Shown piece after piece: positions 1 to 11,632 of a stretch of 64,000 nucleotides of DNA. A model generated the notes under the pieces. That model was not told the DNA's origin. It was given only the letters and a program-made list of their open reading frames with translations, and searched no databases. Both the position numbers and the translations under genes were made by a program. The stretch comes from Molanna angustata. Lineage: Eukaryota > Arthropoda > Insecta > Trichoptera > Molannidae. The stretch is taken from contig OY754964.1 of the NCBI GenBank assembly GCA_963576475.1, positions 5,198,149 to 5,262,148 on the forward strand, written 5' to 3'. Position 1 is the first letter of the stretch, and each line of letters starts with the position of its first letter.

Positions 1-766
1 ATGACTCTGCTGGTAGACATTGTTCGTATAGTACTACTCGTTATGACTGCGTAAATAAATTTGCAAGCAGTTTAAAAATTCCATATATGGAGAACGTATC
101 ACGCAGACGGCCAAATGATTACTGAATGCTCGTAGTAAAATGTTGACTAAATTAATCAACATAAAGCAGTCGCGTTTACTGCATGCTAAAGAGTATTCTA
201 TACTATTATTATTATTCTATGTTTAGAGTTAAGAATTTATATATAAGCCACCATTCACGTGCCAACTAAAATATTCCAATAACAACAAAAGTTGGTACTC
301 AAAAACTTTGGACGAAAATTTATTCTTGAACATCTTTTGAGCCCTGCGAATAAGAATTAACATTAACATTTTCAATACCTGCCTTCATTTTAACTCCCAA
401 AACTTCCGAAATTTCACAATTAAAATTGATATTCATGATTGTGTATTTGTAATACTCAAAAGTCTTAAAATTGTTTGAGAAATAACAAAAGATGTTTCGA
501 ATTCGACTCAAACAAAAGTGGAATAAAGTTGAGAAGAGAAAGTTTCGTGTGATAAATAAAGATGGTACTGGGATCGTCTTAAGAAATATTCACATCTTTG
601 AGATTCAATTTCTAAATAAATGTAAAAAGATTATTATCCGCTTATAAATTTAAAATTTATTTAAACTAGTGATTACCCAGTGGTCAATATTTGACCGTAT
701 TTTATATATTTTTTAAGCTAGATATTTATTGAAATTCTTCGCTTATGTGTTTTATTTTATTTTATT
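1..766. other. AT-rich non-coding sequence
   Basis: No recognisable gene or repeat. AT-rich with frequent stops on both strands. It probably belongs to an upstream Shaw intron or to intergenic DNA. Confidence 0.5.
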
Positions 767-1018
767 CTATTGAGTCAGATACGAGCCTAAACAAACACGT
801 AAAAATTTAATATTATTAATTCTTGTAAAAGAAATAGAATGGCGCTTTTTAATATTTAATGCCAATCCATTCCTCCTGCAGTACGCTGCGAGACAATTTA
901 GATCCTCCTGTAATAATTCGCAATCATTAACTGAAGTAATTCTTTTATAGATCTTCATATCATCCGCATACATAATATACTCGCTATTTTTAAAGCATTC
1001 ACTAATGTCCAAAATAAA
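767..1018 (-). mobile_element. non-LTR retrotransposon RT fragment (YADD box)
   Basis: An open stretch on the minus strand carries the catalytic reverse-transcriptase motif in the context EYIMYADDMKIYKR, followed by LQEDLNCLAAYCRRNGLALN, the spacing seen after motif C in Jockey/I-type LINEs. Only about 80 residues remain, with no N-terminal endonuclease and no upstream palm motifs. This is a 5'-truncated, dead LINE. The clade (Jockey-like) is inferred from the general look of the motif context. Confidence 0.75.
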
Positions 1019-1035
1019 AATATTAAAATATTATT

Positions 1036-1120
1036 AGTGGCCCGAAACACAAGCATTTATGCTCATATAATTTTGGGAATGTTTTATATGTACTTGTTAC
1101 TATAAGGACATATTCATTCT
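1036..1120 (+). mobile_element. 3' part of SINE-2 family
   Basis: Contains CAAGCATTTATGCT then TATATGTACTTGTTA and a CATTCTTTATTATTA tail. The same order is seen downstream of the tRNA-like head at 13702-13870 and, inverted, at 33050-33215 and 42605-42690. The tRNA-like head is missing. Confidence 0.6.
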
Positions 1121-2349
1121 TTATTATTAAAAAAAATACAATTTTCTAACACACACATTACAAAAAATAGCCAACAAAGTTTAAATAGTGTTACCTAGCT
1201 AAAATAGGACAATCATAAATCTGAAAAAGTTATGCTTGGTTAATGGGAAAATGGGGACAGTAAGATGGGGGCGGGGCGGGGAGAAAGGCGCATGTACAAT
1301 GACGCTCAAAGTAAAGAATTTGTCATTAATGTCCTAAATTTTTGAAAAGTTTTATTAAAAGATCGATGTCATAGTAAAAGTTATATTGAAAACACGATAT
1401 TTAAATCACATATACAAATGTGTTTTTTATGTGATATTGCGTTTTTGTGCATATTTTTCAACATCATATATAACTGTAGAACATCATCAATGCTGTTTAT
1501 CACAAAATCAAAATCAAAGCATTATATCAAAATACTATGGTAAAGTTCACTGATGGAATTAAAATATGTATTTTGTTGCTGTTTTATTGTTTTTAAATTA
1601 ATAAACAAGTGTATTCCTAAAAAGAAATATTTTAAATTTTATGTATCGTTTGGTCATAATTCAGTAGCGACAGGTTTGCGGGTGCACCTTATAAAAGAAA
1701 GCACGATACAAGCGTAAATCCCCGCACAACAGTCTCGTCTCGTCAAAATGTGTGGAAAACCTCTTTGTTGAACTCTAATATAAAAGATGTAATTAATTTT
1801 TCCTATTGTAGGTATATTCGAATTATGCCTTAATTTCTTTGATGTCCCTGATCCGCTGTTAATTTTTAATAAATAAGATTTCAAGGAAAATTCATTAGAT
1901 GTTATTTTGTGTCTCATATTTTAAAACATTAAAAAATAAAAAAATATCAAGATGTTTTTTCGACTCCAGGAATAATGATATTATTGTGATAGTGAATCGT
2001 GTAGTTGACAATTTATTTTCACGTATCATTGAATATATATTATATTTCATCTGACGCTTTGATTCTCTGTGGATTTTGAACAATGTTCCTGTCAGACGTG
2101 TTGATTTACATATTGAACTTTGAAAAGGGCAGGTAATGTCCCTTTGTAAACATACATATCATTTATCAAACAGCGGGATACCTTATATTTTATACGTATG
2201 ATAATCAATCATTCAAAACACATCAAATATATTTTTACAAGAAAAAAATAATAACAAAGTATGTTCATTCGTTTTCTTGTCCAGACCTCGTACTTCCTTT
2301 TCGCAGCGTAAATTGTCCTTTCTATCACATGTTTAAGGCGAGGCAAATA
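1121..2349. other. AT-rich non-coding sequence with a short dispersed repeat
   Basis: No gene seen. Positions about 1661-1735 (GCGACAGGTTTGCGGGTGCA then TTATAAAAGAAAGCACGATA) match, in inverse orientation, about 4845-4925, so this is a dispersed repeat fragment of unknown class. Confidence 0.5.
1249..1300 (+). other. G-rich tract, possible G-quadruplex
   Basis: Four runs of at least four G in about 35 bases (two separated by single C), in otherwise AT-rich DNA. One loop of about 10 bases makes the quadruplex non-canonical. Confidence 0.35.
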
Positions 2350-2462
2350 TATTGTGATGAAACTTTCATAATACAGCATGATACTAGTTGATAATCTGCA
2401 ACAAAAAAATTCCTTAAAAATTGCGAATTCGTAACTTTCCGTTGGGGTGGTGAGGAGTTAAC
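2350..2462 (-). mobile_element. family B fragment, copy B1 (hairpin end)
   Basis: Shares with 9215-9319 the text GCATGATACTAG, GATAATCTGCAA and GTGAGGAGTTAA, i.e. the hairpin-bearing end of family B on the minus strand. The other end is not present. Confidence 0.6.
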
Positions 2463-2887
2463 ATCATGAACTCATTTATACTTGTTGCTGTTACTGTCAC
2501 GCCATATCAATGGTTTGTGTTATAGAAACCTGAAACGATATTTTCCATTTAAACCCAAAACACGAACTTATAAATTCAAAAATATTTAAAGAAAATTTTA
2601 CCCTATATCGCATTACAGAAAATGATATTCATCAATTTATTTAAAAACTTTGTTAAGTGCTTGTCTTGAAAATAAAAATAAATTGTATATATTCAATATT
2701 CCGTTTTACCTGCAGACATTACTAAATAGATAGGTTATTATGTACATATTGGATTCTATAAATCATTATTAATGGTCTCCGATCTTCTTTGTAGGTAGTA
2801 ATGGAACCTATTATATTTACAAATTTGAAGTCTTCATTATTAGACCAAGAGCCACGAACAACCGGACGTACGTCAAATTATAAAGTT

Positions 2888-3142
2888 ACAACTGTTGGAT
2901 AACATGAACCCTGAGTAGCGATGACTTTCGGAGATAACAGCTTTCAAAGTGTTGAAAATTACCATTTTTACACTTCAGTCATAAATAACACTTGGTTGAT
3001 GATTTCTAATAGTCTTACGTAGTAAATATACTTAAAAAAATCACGCTTCATACAAACATGTTAAAACAACCACTTTCAACATTTTGAAGGCTTTTATCTA
3101 CAAAATCCACCACAACTCAGGGTTCATAATATCCAATAGGTT
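2888..3142. mobile_element. MITE-like element J1 with long imperfect inverted arms
   Basis: Left arm (about 2893-2970: TTGGATAACATGAACCCTGA ... GGAGATAACAGC ... AAGTGTTGAAAATTACC) is complementary at roughly 75-80% to the right arm (about 3063-3140: AACCACTTTCAACATTTTGA ... CAGGGTTCATAATATCCAA). A related left arm occurs at 15340-15430 and a remnant at 41940-42000. The foldback structure and multicopy nature indicate a non-autonomous DNA element. No coding capacity. Confidence 0.65.
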
Positions 3143-4844
3143 TTATTTTCTGTGATATCCTTTCAAAGAATAAAAAAAATATCAGCCTTTATTCTATGAC
3201 TTTAGAATAAGTATAAATCTTGTATGGGCCACTATACAATATGACGTAAATCTAAAATCGCGGGTGTTTATACATATATAATATGTAGGTGAGTGAAACT
3301 GAATGTATTTGACCAAAAAACTCAACTGATATACAAAATAAAAAACTATTAACAAAATTGCAACTGCTCAACTGCAATTCTTTAATATATTTCCAATACA
3401 TTTATGACAACACATTATCTGGAACAACACGTTACAAGTACCTTTTATTGTACTCAGATGTACTAGTTGGTAACTATCCATTGCATTTTATTGCTTTGTT
3501 CTATAATATCTTCATTCAATGTTATGTGACCAATGTTCTTCATCAACAACAGAATTAGATATATATTAATACTCGTATGATATTTTCGTTCTATTTTTTT
3601 TTTTGTGTTAATAAAAGAACGAATGTTTCCTTATAACAAGTATGTTATATTCTCATTTAATTATTACAAAAATTAAAGAAAAACATAATATTGACTAATT
3701 GGTAAATCATATTCAATTTATTTTGTATAGAAATAATTCTGTAGACATATTTTTTTTTGTTTTATATATCTCTTTTTACATAAGAGTGCTTGGACTGTGA
3801 TGAAGGGAAATATTTTTTTTTATTGTACGTTTTTTTTTGTACCTATCTTATGATTGTGTATTTTGAATATTATGTAATATAAAATAAGAATAATAAATAA
3901 TATTCTCATAATTTATTGTACGATGAATTCATGAAATCGTCGAATTTGCGAAGTTTTTAATTCCTGATTTAAAAAATAATAATTTTATATCAAACAAAAG
4001 AAAGACATTATTAACCAAAACCTTGTTAATTATAAATTTTATTTCAATTAAATTGGAAACACAAAAATATTGGTACACGGGGCGTAAGCAAATTTGATAT
4101 TTTCTCACTATTAAAAAAATGGAGGAAGCATTATTGCTTTTTTATGACAAATATAAATAATTCGTATCTAATTATATTTATTTTATTTATTTCATCTCAC
4201 AAATAAAATTTTGAAAATTAAAACACAAATGTATTCAACCTCACTAGGAAAAAACCTGTATCGAGGTTAAATATAATCACATTATTGTAAGCGACATAAA
4301 TACAGAGCTTACTTTAACATTTTACAACAATAAATATATCAACAGAATTCGTTCGTTCGTTCATTCATCTTTGTATAACAATCCATAGTACCTACATCCT
4401 AGAGTCAAGAATTATTTTGTCATCTCTATTCCCTTATGACAAGAATAAACATATCTACATTGATCATTTCATCTACTTAATCTTGGATCCTTATATCCTT
4501 TTTCGACCATCAGTTAGTCCTCTAGTCGAACAGTCGCCTCACAGATTTAATGTCTCCCGTGAGAATTACACATCACAGACATGGAAATGTTTCATTTAAA
4601 AAAAATATTTTAAACATAAAAATAACTAAAAAATATGTCGAAAAGTAATACTGAGCCTACAATAAAAAAGAAGAATAACAAAAATACATTATATAAGAGT
4701 GTAAGTTTCACAAATTTCACAAAGGTACCGGCTTAGAATAGTACTTCCAATCTTTTCTATTGTTGCTTTCGAGTGTCCCGTAAGAGCAACATAAGCATCT
4801 CACATAGTTCAACAATGAGGTTCACCACCAATTCGTAACATAGT
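3143..4844. other. AT-rich non-coding sequence
   Basis: No gene seen. About 3606-3650 is an inverted fragment of the SINE-2 3' region (AAAGAACGAATGTTTCCTTA then TAACAAGTA). Otherwise poly(T) runs and simple AT-rich DNA. Confidence 0.5.
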
Positions 4845-4925
4845 GTGTGGGTATACACGCGTGTGTCGTATTCCTTTTATAATATTATGTACACCCGCGC
4901 ACCTGTCGCTGGTTACTCCACATTG
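4845..4925 (-). repeat. dispersed repeat fragment (pairs with 1661-1735)
   Basis: The reverse complement reads GCGACAGGTGCGCGGGTGTA and then TATAAAAGGAATACGACACA, matching the 1.7 kb copy. Class unknown. Confidence 0.5.
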
Positions 4926-5384
4926 TGGTATTTAACGTGATGGTGTGAATGAATGTTTCCGAAATTCAATCTGTGTTCGAATTTATTTGACTTTACTTAG
5001 TAGATAACATTTTCATTACAAAACTTTCACCAAATAATGCACAGTATCTCGTACCTTTATGTAAGTACATATATACTGGAATTCCCCAACAACTAACAAT
5101 GTATGTACACGTTCTAAATTTGAAAACTTTTCGAACGTGTAATTGGCAAAATTAGACGTGAGTAACATTCGTGTGAATGAAATAATTAAAAACCAATTGA
5201 CGTCAAGTCAATGTTGAAACCAATCCTTTTGTATTGGAATTTAATTTGAAAACTTTATAACCTTTCGAGTGAAATAGCGCGAGAAATGACTGACAAAAGA
5301 TTCGGAGGTTTAAACTACAACGGAAACTAAATTACATAGTTAATGGACTAACGACTGCCAGACTTACGTCATAGTATAAAGGGT

Positions 5385-5930
5385 GATTTGTTTCTGTTAA
5401 AGGATACCACAGCATGTATCAAAAAATTGATATTATTCAGCATGATCGTGAACGCACTAAGGTCCTTCCGGTTTATATTGACGGAATTCGTCTCGAAAAG
5501 ACAGGACAAGTCAAGAATCTACGCCACCTCGTCAACGAGGATTTGTCCGACGATGATGACATCGAACGTCAGAGAAGAAGCGTAAGTGCTACATCTAACA
5601 TGCTCACCCGCAGATTCTATAGGTGCTCATTCCAAGTGAAAAGAAGTCTGTTTAATGCATTCTGTACAAGTATGTACACGTGCGAAATATGGGTATCGTA
5701 CAGAAGATCGACAATAGAACGACTTCGGGTGCAATATAATGACGCCTATAGAATAATCTTCGGATATTAACGATATAGAATTTCTTGGTGTCCTCAGACA
5801 TCGAATCGCCGCATACCTTGAGAGGATATGGACAAACCCTAACTCGATCATAAAGGCTGTACAGGGGCACCAATGTCCGAGACTATCACAAAGATGGACA
5901 GAAGTGTTAGACGATAGAAGTGAAAGATGA
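5385..5930 (+). mobile_element. non-LTR retrotransposon C-terminal fragment, frameshifted
   Basis: The first frame (about 5414-5770) reads LRHLVNEDLSDDDDIERQRR, SNMLTRRFYRCSFQVKRSLF and CEIWVSYRRSTIERLRVQYN. This is the region after the thumb found in a very common insect LINE type (R--NMLARRF---VK--LF--FC-S-YTC--WV--). A +1 frameshift near 5762 moves the homology to the next frame (DINDIEFLGVLRHRIAAYLE ... TNPNSIIKAV), which runs to a stop at 5928-5930. The element is broken and 5'-truncated. The flanking text TTACGTCATAGTATAAAG recurs at 15309-15326. Confidence 0.75.
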
Positions 5931-6012
5931 TAATTATATAATTTCTACAGTGTTTTTCTTTTTTTATATTTCATATTAACTCATTTGTCATTTTTTCTTC
6001 TCATTCTTTTTT

Positions 6013-6854
6013 ACTCTCCACTACCAACTATGGAATAGTGGAGAGTAGGTAATGATTTCACAATTTTTAAGCATATTTTTTTTACATCAATTTCTCAATG
6101 GGTATCATGTAGAGAGTGTATACTTTGAGTTTCATCGTGATGTTTTTGTGTGTATGCCGTATGCCGTACACAAATTTGAAAATTTGTGTCCTCAGTACAG
6201 CCCAAACCAAAAGACTGATGAACTTCATATTGATACCATATGTGTGAAGTACATAAACTTAGATCTGATTAGTTTTCCATAGACAACGGTTAATTATTTC
6301 TCTATGATTTCATCTGTTAAAACTTTAAAAATGCTCTCACGACCTGGAAATTTGAGATATTTTCATTTTGTTTGAATTATTTATGCGAAAAAAAGAATTT
6401 TCACAAAACTGCATTCAGTGTTTGCCAACCTTAAAAGAAAAATATAATATCCTTTCAATAATTATGTTTCTATTAATCGATATTTTGTATGAAAAATATA
6501 TAGGAGAATTTTTTCTTAATGTTTCTGTATGATTTCATCTGTTAAAATTGAAAAAATGCTCTCACGACCTGGAAATTTGAGATATTTTAATTTTGTTTAA
6601 AGTATTTATACAATACCAATAATCTTCAAAAAAACTACATTCAAAGTTGGTCAACGTTAAAAGAAAAACATACAACCGTTTGAAAAATTATGTTCATAAT
6701 AATAGATTTTTGTATGAAAAATATATATAACAAGAGAAATTTTTTATGTTTGGCAATGTTTAGTTATTTGATTTCATATTGATATTAGAGTGTAATATTA
6801 GCAGGGAAGCTTCATTAGGTGGTGGAGAGTTTAGCGTTGGCCACAACCCACTCG
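6013..6854 (+). mobile_element. family B element, copy B2 (complete)
   Basis: Begins with a perfect 11-bp hairpin (ACTCTCCACTA 6013-6023 and TAGTGGAGAGT 6036-6046) and ends with GTTGGCCACAACCCACTCG (6836-6854). The same two ends and much of the interior are found at 32044-33047 (B5), with more diverged relatives at 7801-9319 and 21455-22737. An internal duplication repeats TGCTCTCACGACCTGGAAAT at about 6331 and 6557. No protein is encoded; the class is unresolved. Confidence 0.7.
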
Positions 6855-6879
6855 TTTTTGTATATAATCTATATTCTGT

Positions 6880-7003
6880 AAAATATTTACTTATTCATAA
6901 ACATTTAATGTATATTTTGTATGTAAAAATATGGTTTGTGTAGCATTGCACCAACCTGTTCATAGACTGGAACAATAAATTTACTATCATTGTTATTATT
7001 ATT
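6880..7003 (+). repeat. probable retroelement 3' UTR with (TTA)n tail
   Basis: CACCAACCTGTTCATAGACT then GGAACAATAAATTTAC leads into ATTGTTATTATTATTATG. A polyadenylation-like AATAAA followed by a simple-repeat tail resembles a LINE 3' end. No coding sequence is attached. Confidence 0.35.
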
Positions 7004-7640
7004 ATGAACCCTGATGGGTAAGGTGACTTTGTCTGTACCTATCTCTATCAAAATTAAGCCGGGTTACTTTGTTCAGTACTTATAGACATTCGCTATTTGA
7101 AGCCGAAAATGTGAAATAGATAGCAAGACTATCACCCGAATGCACAGTCCAAGGTACCTAAATACTAACTCCTAACCTCACAGAAGTATTTTGTATTATT
7201 AAGTAAGCAATTACGTTGCAGAGACATCACTAACTAAATACTATGTGAATTCTACGCTAAACTTAAGGTATATTATGGGAATATATGTATTAATGATAAA
7301 TTACTGTTATTCATCATCTCTATTCCACCCCAAACCAAGGATATTATACGTAATAGACGTGCCTTTTACCAACGGCATAAACATATTGGCTCAAAGTTGA
7401 CAAGAGTCCAACTGACAGTATTTTTCACTACGCCTGTAGTTTGCTCGTGAATTGGCAATGTGTATAGCACAAACCATTTATTAAACATCAAATGTTTTCC
7501 ACAAATGTTTTGCTCCATATCATAAATATTTTATAGCGCAAAATATATTTTCAGGAGCCACATTAGACAGGAAAGATTCATTGTTTTGTTTCCAGCAGTG
7601 AAAACACGTAACATGAAATCAAATGTAGACTGATTTAATT
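7004..7640. other. non-coding sequence, nothing recognised
   Basis: No gene, hairpin or repeat recognised. Confidence 0.4.
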
Positions 7641-7644
7641 ACAA

Positions 7645-7725
7645 TTATTAATTATACACTACACCACAATATCCCGCGCTGAGGTGTCATGACTCCTTCT
7701 CTTCTTATACCTACATTTCTGTTAA
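7645..7725 (+). repeat. short dispersed repeat, inverted match at 47735-47815
   Basis: ATTATACACTACACC, TATCCCGCGCTGAGGTGTCA and CTCTTCTTATACCTAC occur in the same order on the opposite strand at 47735-47815. Probably one end of an unknown transposon family. Confidence 0.55.
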
Positions 7726-7980
7726 TCTTAATCATTTTATTGTTAAATTCGTATTTTGTATTTTTGAACCTTACGCATTTTTTTAAATACATAAATAAAA
7801 CAAGTGGGTTGTGGCCAACGCCCAATAACAAGTCATTCTATAAAGAATTTCAAATTTGTATTGAAAATATTCAGCATTTTTATGAAATGAGTGTGTTAAA
7901 TTATTTTTTATTTAAATACTAGAGAACACCCGGCAAACTTCGTATTGCCTGTATAATAAAAAATCGTCCTCCATAACCAC

Positions 7981-8512
7981 CCGTCGCTTCAGACTCTTCA
8001 ATACCTCCCATCCCTTCAGTACTTCCCGTCCCTTCAGTACCTCCCGTCCCTTCGGTTACTCCCGTCCCTTCAGTTACTTCCGTCCCTTCAGTTACTCCCG
8101 TCCCTTCAATTACTCCCGTCCCTTCAGTTACTTCCGTCCCTTCAGTTACTCCCGTCCCTTCAGTTACTTCCGTCCCTTCAGTTACTCCCGTCCCTTGAGT
8201 TACTCCCGTCTTTTCAGTTACTCCCGTCCCTTCAGTTACTCCCGTCCCTTCAGTTACTCCCGTCCCTTCAGTTACTCCCGTCCCTTCAGTTACTCCCGTC
8301 CCTTCAGTTACTCCCGTCCCTTCAGTTACTCCCGTCCCTTCAGTTACTCCCGTCCCTTCAGTTACTTCCGTCCCTTCAGTACCTCCATTCCCTTCATTAC
8401 CTCCCGTCCCTTCATTACCTCCCATCCCTTCATTACCTACCGTCCCTTCATTACCTCCCGTCCCTTCATTACCTCCCGTCCCTTCATTACCTCCCATCCC
8501 TTCAGTAGGTCC
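7981..8512. repeat. 18-bp minisatellite inside the Helitron
   Basis: About 28 copies of a unit close to CCCTTCAGTTACTCCCGT, more variable toward both edges (CAGTACCTCC and CATTACCTCC variants). Because 18 is a multiple of three, long open frames arise on both strands (GTGVTE-type or SYSRPF-type hexapeptides). These are by-products, not genes. Confidence 0.9.
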
Positions 8513-8858
8513 CGGTCATACGCTCGACAATTCACCAAAGTTTCATTGCGATCGGATGAACGGTTCTCAGGATAGTCCAACTTCATCAGTAAAATGACCT
8601 GATACCCGATGAAGAAGAAGAAGAAGAAATTTTTTTTAATCCAGAAACCATCCCGGGCATACGCTCGACAATTCACCAAAGTTTCATAGTAATCGGATGA
8701 ACGGTTCTCAGGATAGTCCACCATCATAGGTAAAATGACCTATTACCCGATGAAGAAGAAGAAGAAGAAAAAAATTTTGATCCAGAAACCATCCCTGGTA
8801 TACTCTCGACAATTCACCAAAGTTTCATCGCAATCGGATGAACGGTTTAGGAGCGCAT
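8513..8858. repeat. 141-bp tandem triplicate inside the Helitron
   Basis: CGCTCGACAATTCACCAAAG with GATCGGATGAACGGTT-type sequence recurs with period 141 (units anchored at 8520, 8661 and 8802). Each of the first two units ends in a (GAA)n run. The third unit is truncated and leads into (CATAGATA)n at about 8868-8910. Confidence 0.85.
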
Positions 8859-9319
8859 TCAACACATACATAGATACATACATAGATACATACATAGATA
8901 CATAGATACAAACATTCAAATTTATAATATAGATTTTATTACGAAAACTTATTAACTCTTCAATACTATTTTATGAAGGTGATGTGCCTTTTTACCAATT
9001 TGAAAAAAAATCCAATTTCAAGTATCTTGAGCTTGGAGACACTTTGAAATATTTGACAGTTAAAAAAAATAAGATATCCTTCAAAATCTTATGGTATACA
9101 AGCGAGTATTAGATATACAAATTAGCAAAATTTTAAAAGAATTGAATGAGTACTTAAGTCTATAATCGATAAAGTAAAATAAACACGCCGTACATTGCAC
9201 ACAGCACATAGCACACACACACAGATTCATTGTGATGAAATTTTCAGAATACAATCTCAGCATGATACTAGCTGATAATCTGCAATAAAAAAACTCCCCG
9301 CTTTGCGTTAGTGAGGAGT

Positions 9320-9919
9320 TAAAAATGTATATATCAAAACGCGATTGTATACATCAATTATTTACAATGCAGTTGTATTACACGATGCAGAATTTCTACG
9401 TCTTTTACAGGCAAAATCTATAAAAATCTTTTCATTTGACTAAAATCAAAGTTTATTATGAAATTATTTTTGTTTTGTGTAATTATTTTTAATAGATATG
9501 TAAAAACAGAGACTGGAGAAGGTACCAATTTCACTTTCATTAAAATAACATAATTAGTGAAAACGCGTTGCGTTGTCTGGTACAAAAATATAAACCTATA
9601 TATAATTATTATACAACACCGTAATAAAATATTCGTGAGTAATTAACGCCACCGACGGTGAAGTTGCGTGGCCATTGTACATACATACATACATACATAG
9701 GTTTATATTATTAAATATACATAGGTATATGTAGACGGTTAATTGCTGAATGCCTACAAGGTGAGGTAGCGTGTGGTGGATGTGGAAGGAAGGGTCCCGG
9801 CGTAAAAAGGGCTGAATATAATATTATTTAGTCATTTACGCCACTTGTTCGTATTAACGGGGTTAATTAGACACTTAACATGGATCACAGCGAAGGACAG
9901 TAATTGTATTATTTATCTA
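9320..9919. other. non-coding sequence
   Basis: No gene seen. A (CATA)n microsatellite lies at about 9680-9702. Confidence 0.45.
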
Positions 9920-10096
9920 TCTAGGAATGGAAGGAAAGGTAAGGATCGTCAAATAAATGGATGGCACGACCATATGAACGACATCCTTAAAGAGAAATCC
10001 AAAAAGCTTAAACAACAGACGAACATATGTATATGAGACGTTGCATGAATGATATAAAAATGGAGCGATCGGTTCTTTGTCTACCCCATGATGGTT
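9920..10096 (+). mobile_element. RTE-type LINE, extreme 3' fragment
   Basis: Encodes a GWHDHMNDILKE-like peptide, followed by ATGAGACGTTGCATGAATGA and a degenerate CGGTTCTTTGTCTACCCC tail. Same order as the end of the 45071-46453 element (GWHDHVNEILKDG ... CGGTTCTCTCTGCCTACCCC). Confidence 0.65.
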
Positions 10097-10744
10097 TGTT
10101 TTTATTATTTATCTTGCAGCTGCACCTTGTCAGCTGCAATATGTATAGCCTCATGATTCTCGAATACTCCCGACGATTAACGAAGATCAACGAACCATAA
10201 CCCACCGCTGCATGTTGATACGAGCCAATGTACCTACAGATATTTTATTCATGTGTTGATCGTTCAATAGAGAAGATTCGCGCTTAATCTTAATCTATTA
10301 ATTCCGACCCACTACATCACAAATTAACTAAGTTATTATCTATATTGTAATTTCATTTATTTCGAATAAACCAGTGTTGATCATTAAGTAGTTCATTGAT
10401 CGAAACTCTTCATCACTATTAATTATGTATTACTTATCAATTATTTAATGAACTGACATAAACAATATCATTCTTAGGTATATGTTATGAATAAAACAAA
10501 ATCCTTTTGAACACGCACATTTGCAATATAATCCTTCTGATATAAAATAACTAAATTAACATATAGCCCCAAAGTCTTATTGTTTATATGATATCACTTG
10601 ATTTATATATCATTTTCAATATATAAATCAAGTTTCTTATTTTGTTTTTTATTATACTTCTTTATTATCATAGTTATACCTTTTTTTAGGTTTGTTATTC
10701 GCATACTTTGATATCTCACGTAGCATAAAATCGAAGTAATTTGT
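10097..10744. other. non-coding sequence with a 13-bp hairpin
   Basis: No gene seen. A perfect hairpin lies at 10596-10633 (ACTTGATTTATAT / ATATAAATCAAGT, 12-base loop). Confidence 0.45.
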
Positions 10745-10909
10745 CAAATGACAAATTACAATCAATAGATGGCGTTAGAAAAAAATTTCTTCGTCTCTTC
10801 CATAGATGGCGATGGTTTTTTTAGCTTGTGTTCAAAACGAAAAGATGTTGAAGATAAACATAAATTACATTAAATTGGATTGATAAAGAAAATTAATAAA
10901 TTGGAATAA

Positions 10910-11632
10910 ATAAATAAATAATAATTTATTTGTTGCATGTATATGAGAAAAAAAATATACATGTTTTGCATTATTTTACAACAAATAGGCTGTTGCTCAG
11001 CTGTATACCAGTGGAGACCCACAGTGCAGCTGGTTTTCAGCAATGCCTTGGACGATCACAAAATATATAGATAATAATACAAAAAGAAAATAAAATAAAA
11101 TTATATACTAAAATATCTACACAGGGAAAAAGAAAAGAATTGAATAAAAAAAAACATGAGAAAAAATAAATTTTTATTTTATTTTATTTTATTTTATATA
11201 GCTTCTCGGGCAACTAACAGCTGTACTATGTCAAATAATTATTTAACACGCACCCAATAACAAGTTGCCACATTCTGGAGACTTACGATATTAATCGTCT
11301 CACAGATCCAGACTGAAAACACAATTTTAAAAACTGTGTCTCCACCGGGAATCGAACCCGGGACCCTTGGATCAGCAGTCAGATATCCAACCAACTGAGC
11401 CACGAGGGCCGACAAATAAATAAATAAAAAAAAAAAATTAACAAAGAACGCACTATTACTTGCATTATAAGTTAATTTTGTGTACTCAATAGCCATTCAC
11501 TGCAATGCTTTTTAAAGCTCTGCAGTGACGTTGCTGTACGAATATGTTGCGGCAATTCATTCCAGTATTTAGTTGATGTGTATGTATAACTCCCTTCAAA
11601 GGCAGTGGTTTGATGTCTGGGGAGAATAAGTA
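10910..11632 (-). mobile_element. 5'-truncated LINE 3' end nested in repeat A1
   Basis: On the minus strand the last coding part reads AFEGSYTYTSTKYWNELPQH then TATSLQSFKKHCSEWLLSTQ and a stop (about 11602-11481). This is the typical C-terminal tail of several insect LINE ORF2 proteins. Its 3' UTR (about 11060-10970: CAGCTGCACTGTGGGTCTCC, GCTGAGCAACAGCC) recurs on the plus strand at 37605-37680. It ends in an AT-rich tail at 10910 and is itself interrupted by a SINE. Confidence 0.75.
11165..11413 (-). mobile_element. SINE-1, tRNA-headed, nested in the LINE
   Basis: The minus strand carries Pol III boxes: A box TGGCTCAGTTGG (complement of 11391-11402) and B box GGTTCGATTCC (complement of 11348-11358). 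A body follows (GTGTTTTCAGTCTGGATCTG, GTCTCCAGAATGTGGCAACT) and then an (ATAAA)n tail at 11165-11200. The acceptor stem does not pair, so it is not a tRNA gene. A second, headless copy lies at 48240-48380. Confidence 0.85.

Larger units (their letters stand above)
7919..8933 (-). mobile_element. non-autonomous Helitron with exact A^T insertion
   Basis: On the minus strand it begins TCTATATTATAAATTTG (complement of 8917-8933) and ends GGGTGTTCTCTAG (complement of 7919-7931). The 3' end is preceded by a short hairpin, GGCAA...TTGCC. The flanking bases are A on the 5' side and T on the 3' side, with no target duplication, which is the rule for Helitrons. The site is confirmed by copy B4, which reads AATAAAATATTTAAAT without interruption at 22605-22620. 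The interior is almost wholly tandem repeats: an 18-bp minisatellite, a 141-bp triplicate and a (CATAGATA)n tract. No Rep/helicase gene is present. Confidence 0.85.
7801..9319 (-). mobile_element. family B element, copy B3, interrupted by a Helitron
   Basis: On the minus strand the element starts at 9319 with ACTCCTCACTAACGC...GCGGGGAGT and ends at 7801 with GTTGTGGCC-type sequence (complement of CAAGTGGGTTGTGGCCAACG). Its outer parts are collinear with copy B4: 8935-9319 matches the start and middle of B4 and 7801-7918 matches its end. The block between, 7919-8933, is absent from B4 and is a Helitron. Without it the element is about 504 bp. Confidence 0.75.

Noticed and set aside
1249..1300. 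G-rich tract as a promoter or CpG element
   Set aside because: No nearby transcription unit or initiator; at most a quadruplex candidate.
7919..8575. Long open frames on both strands with hexapeptide repeats
   Set aside because: They follow from an 18-bp minisatellite whose period is a multiple of three. No start context, no domains, and inside a Helitron.
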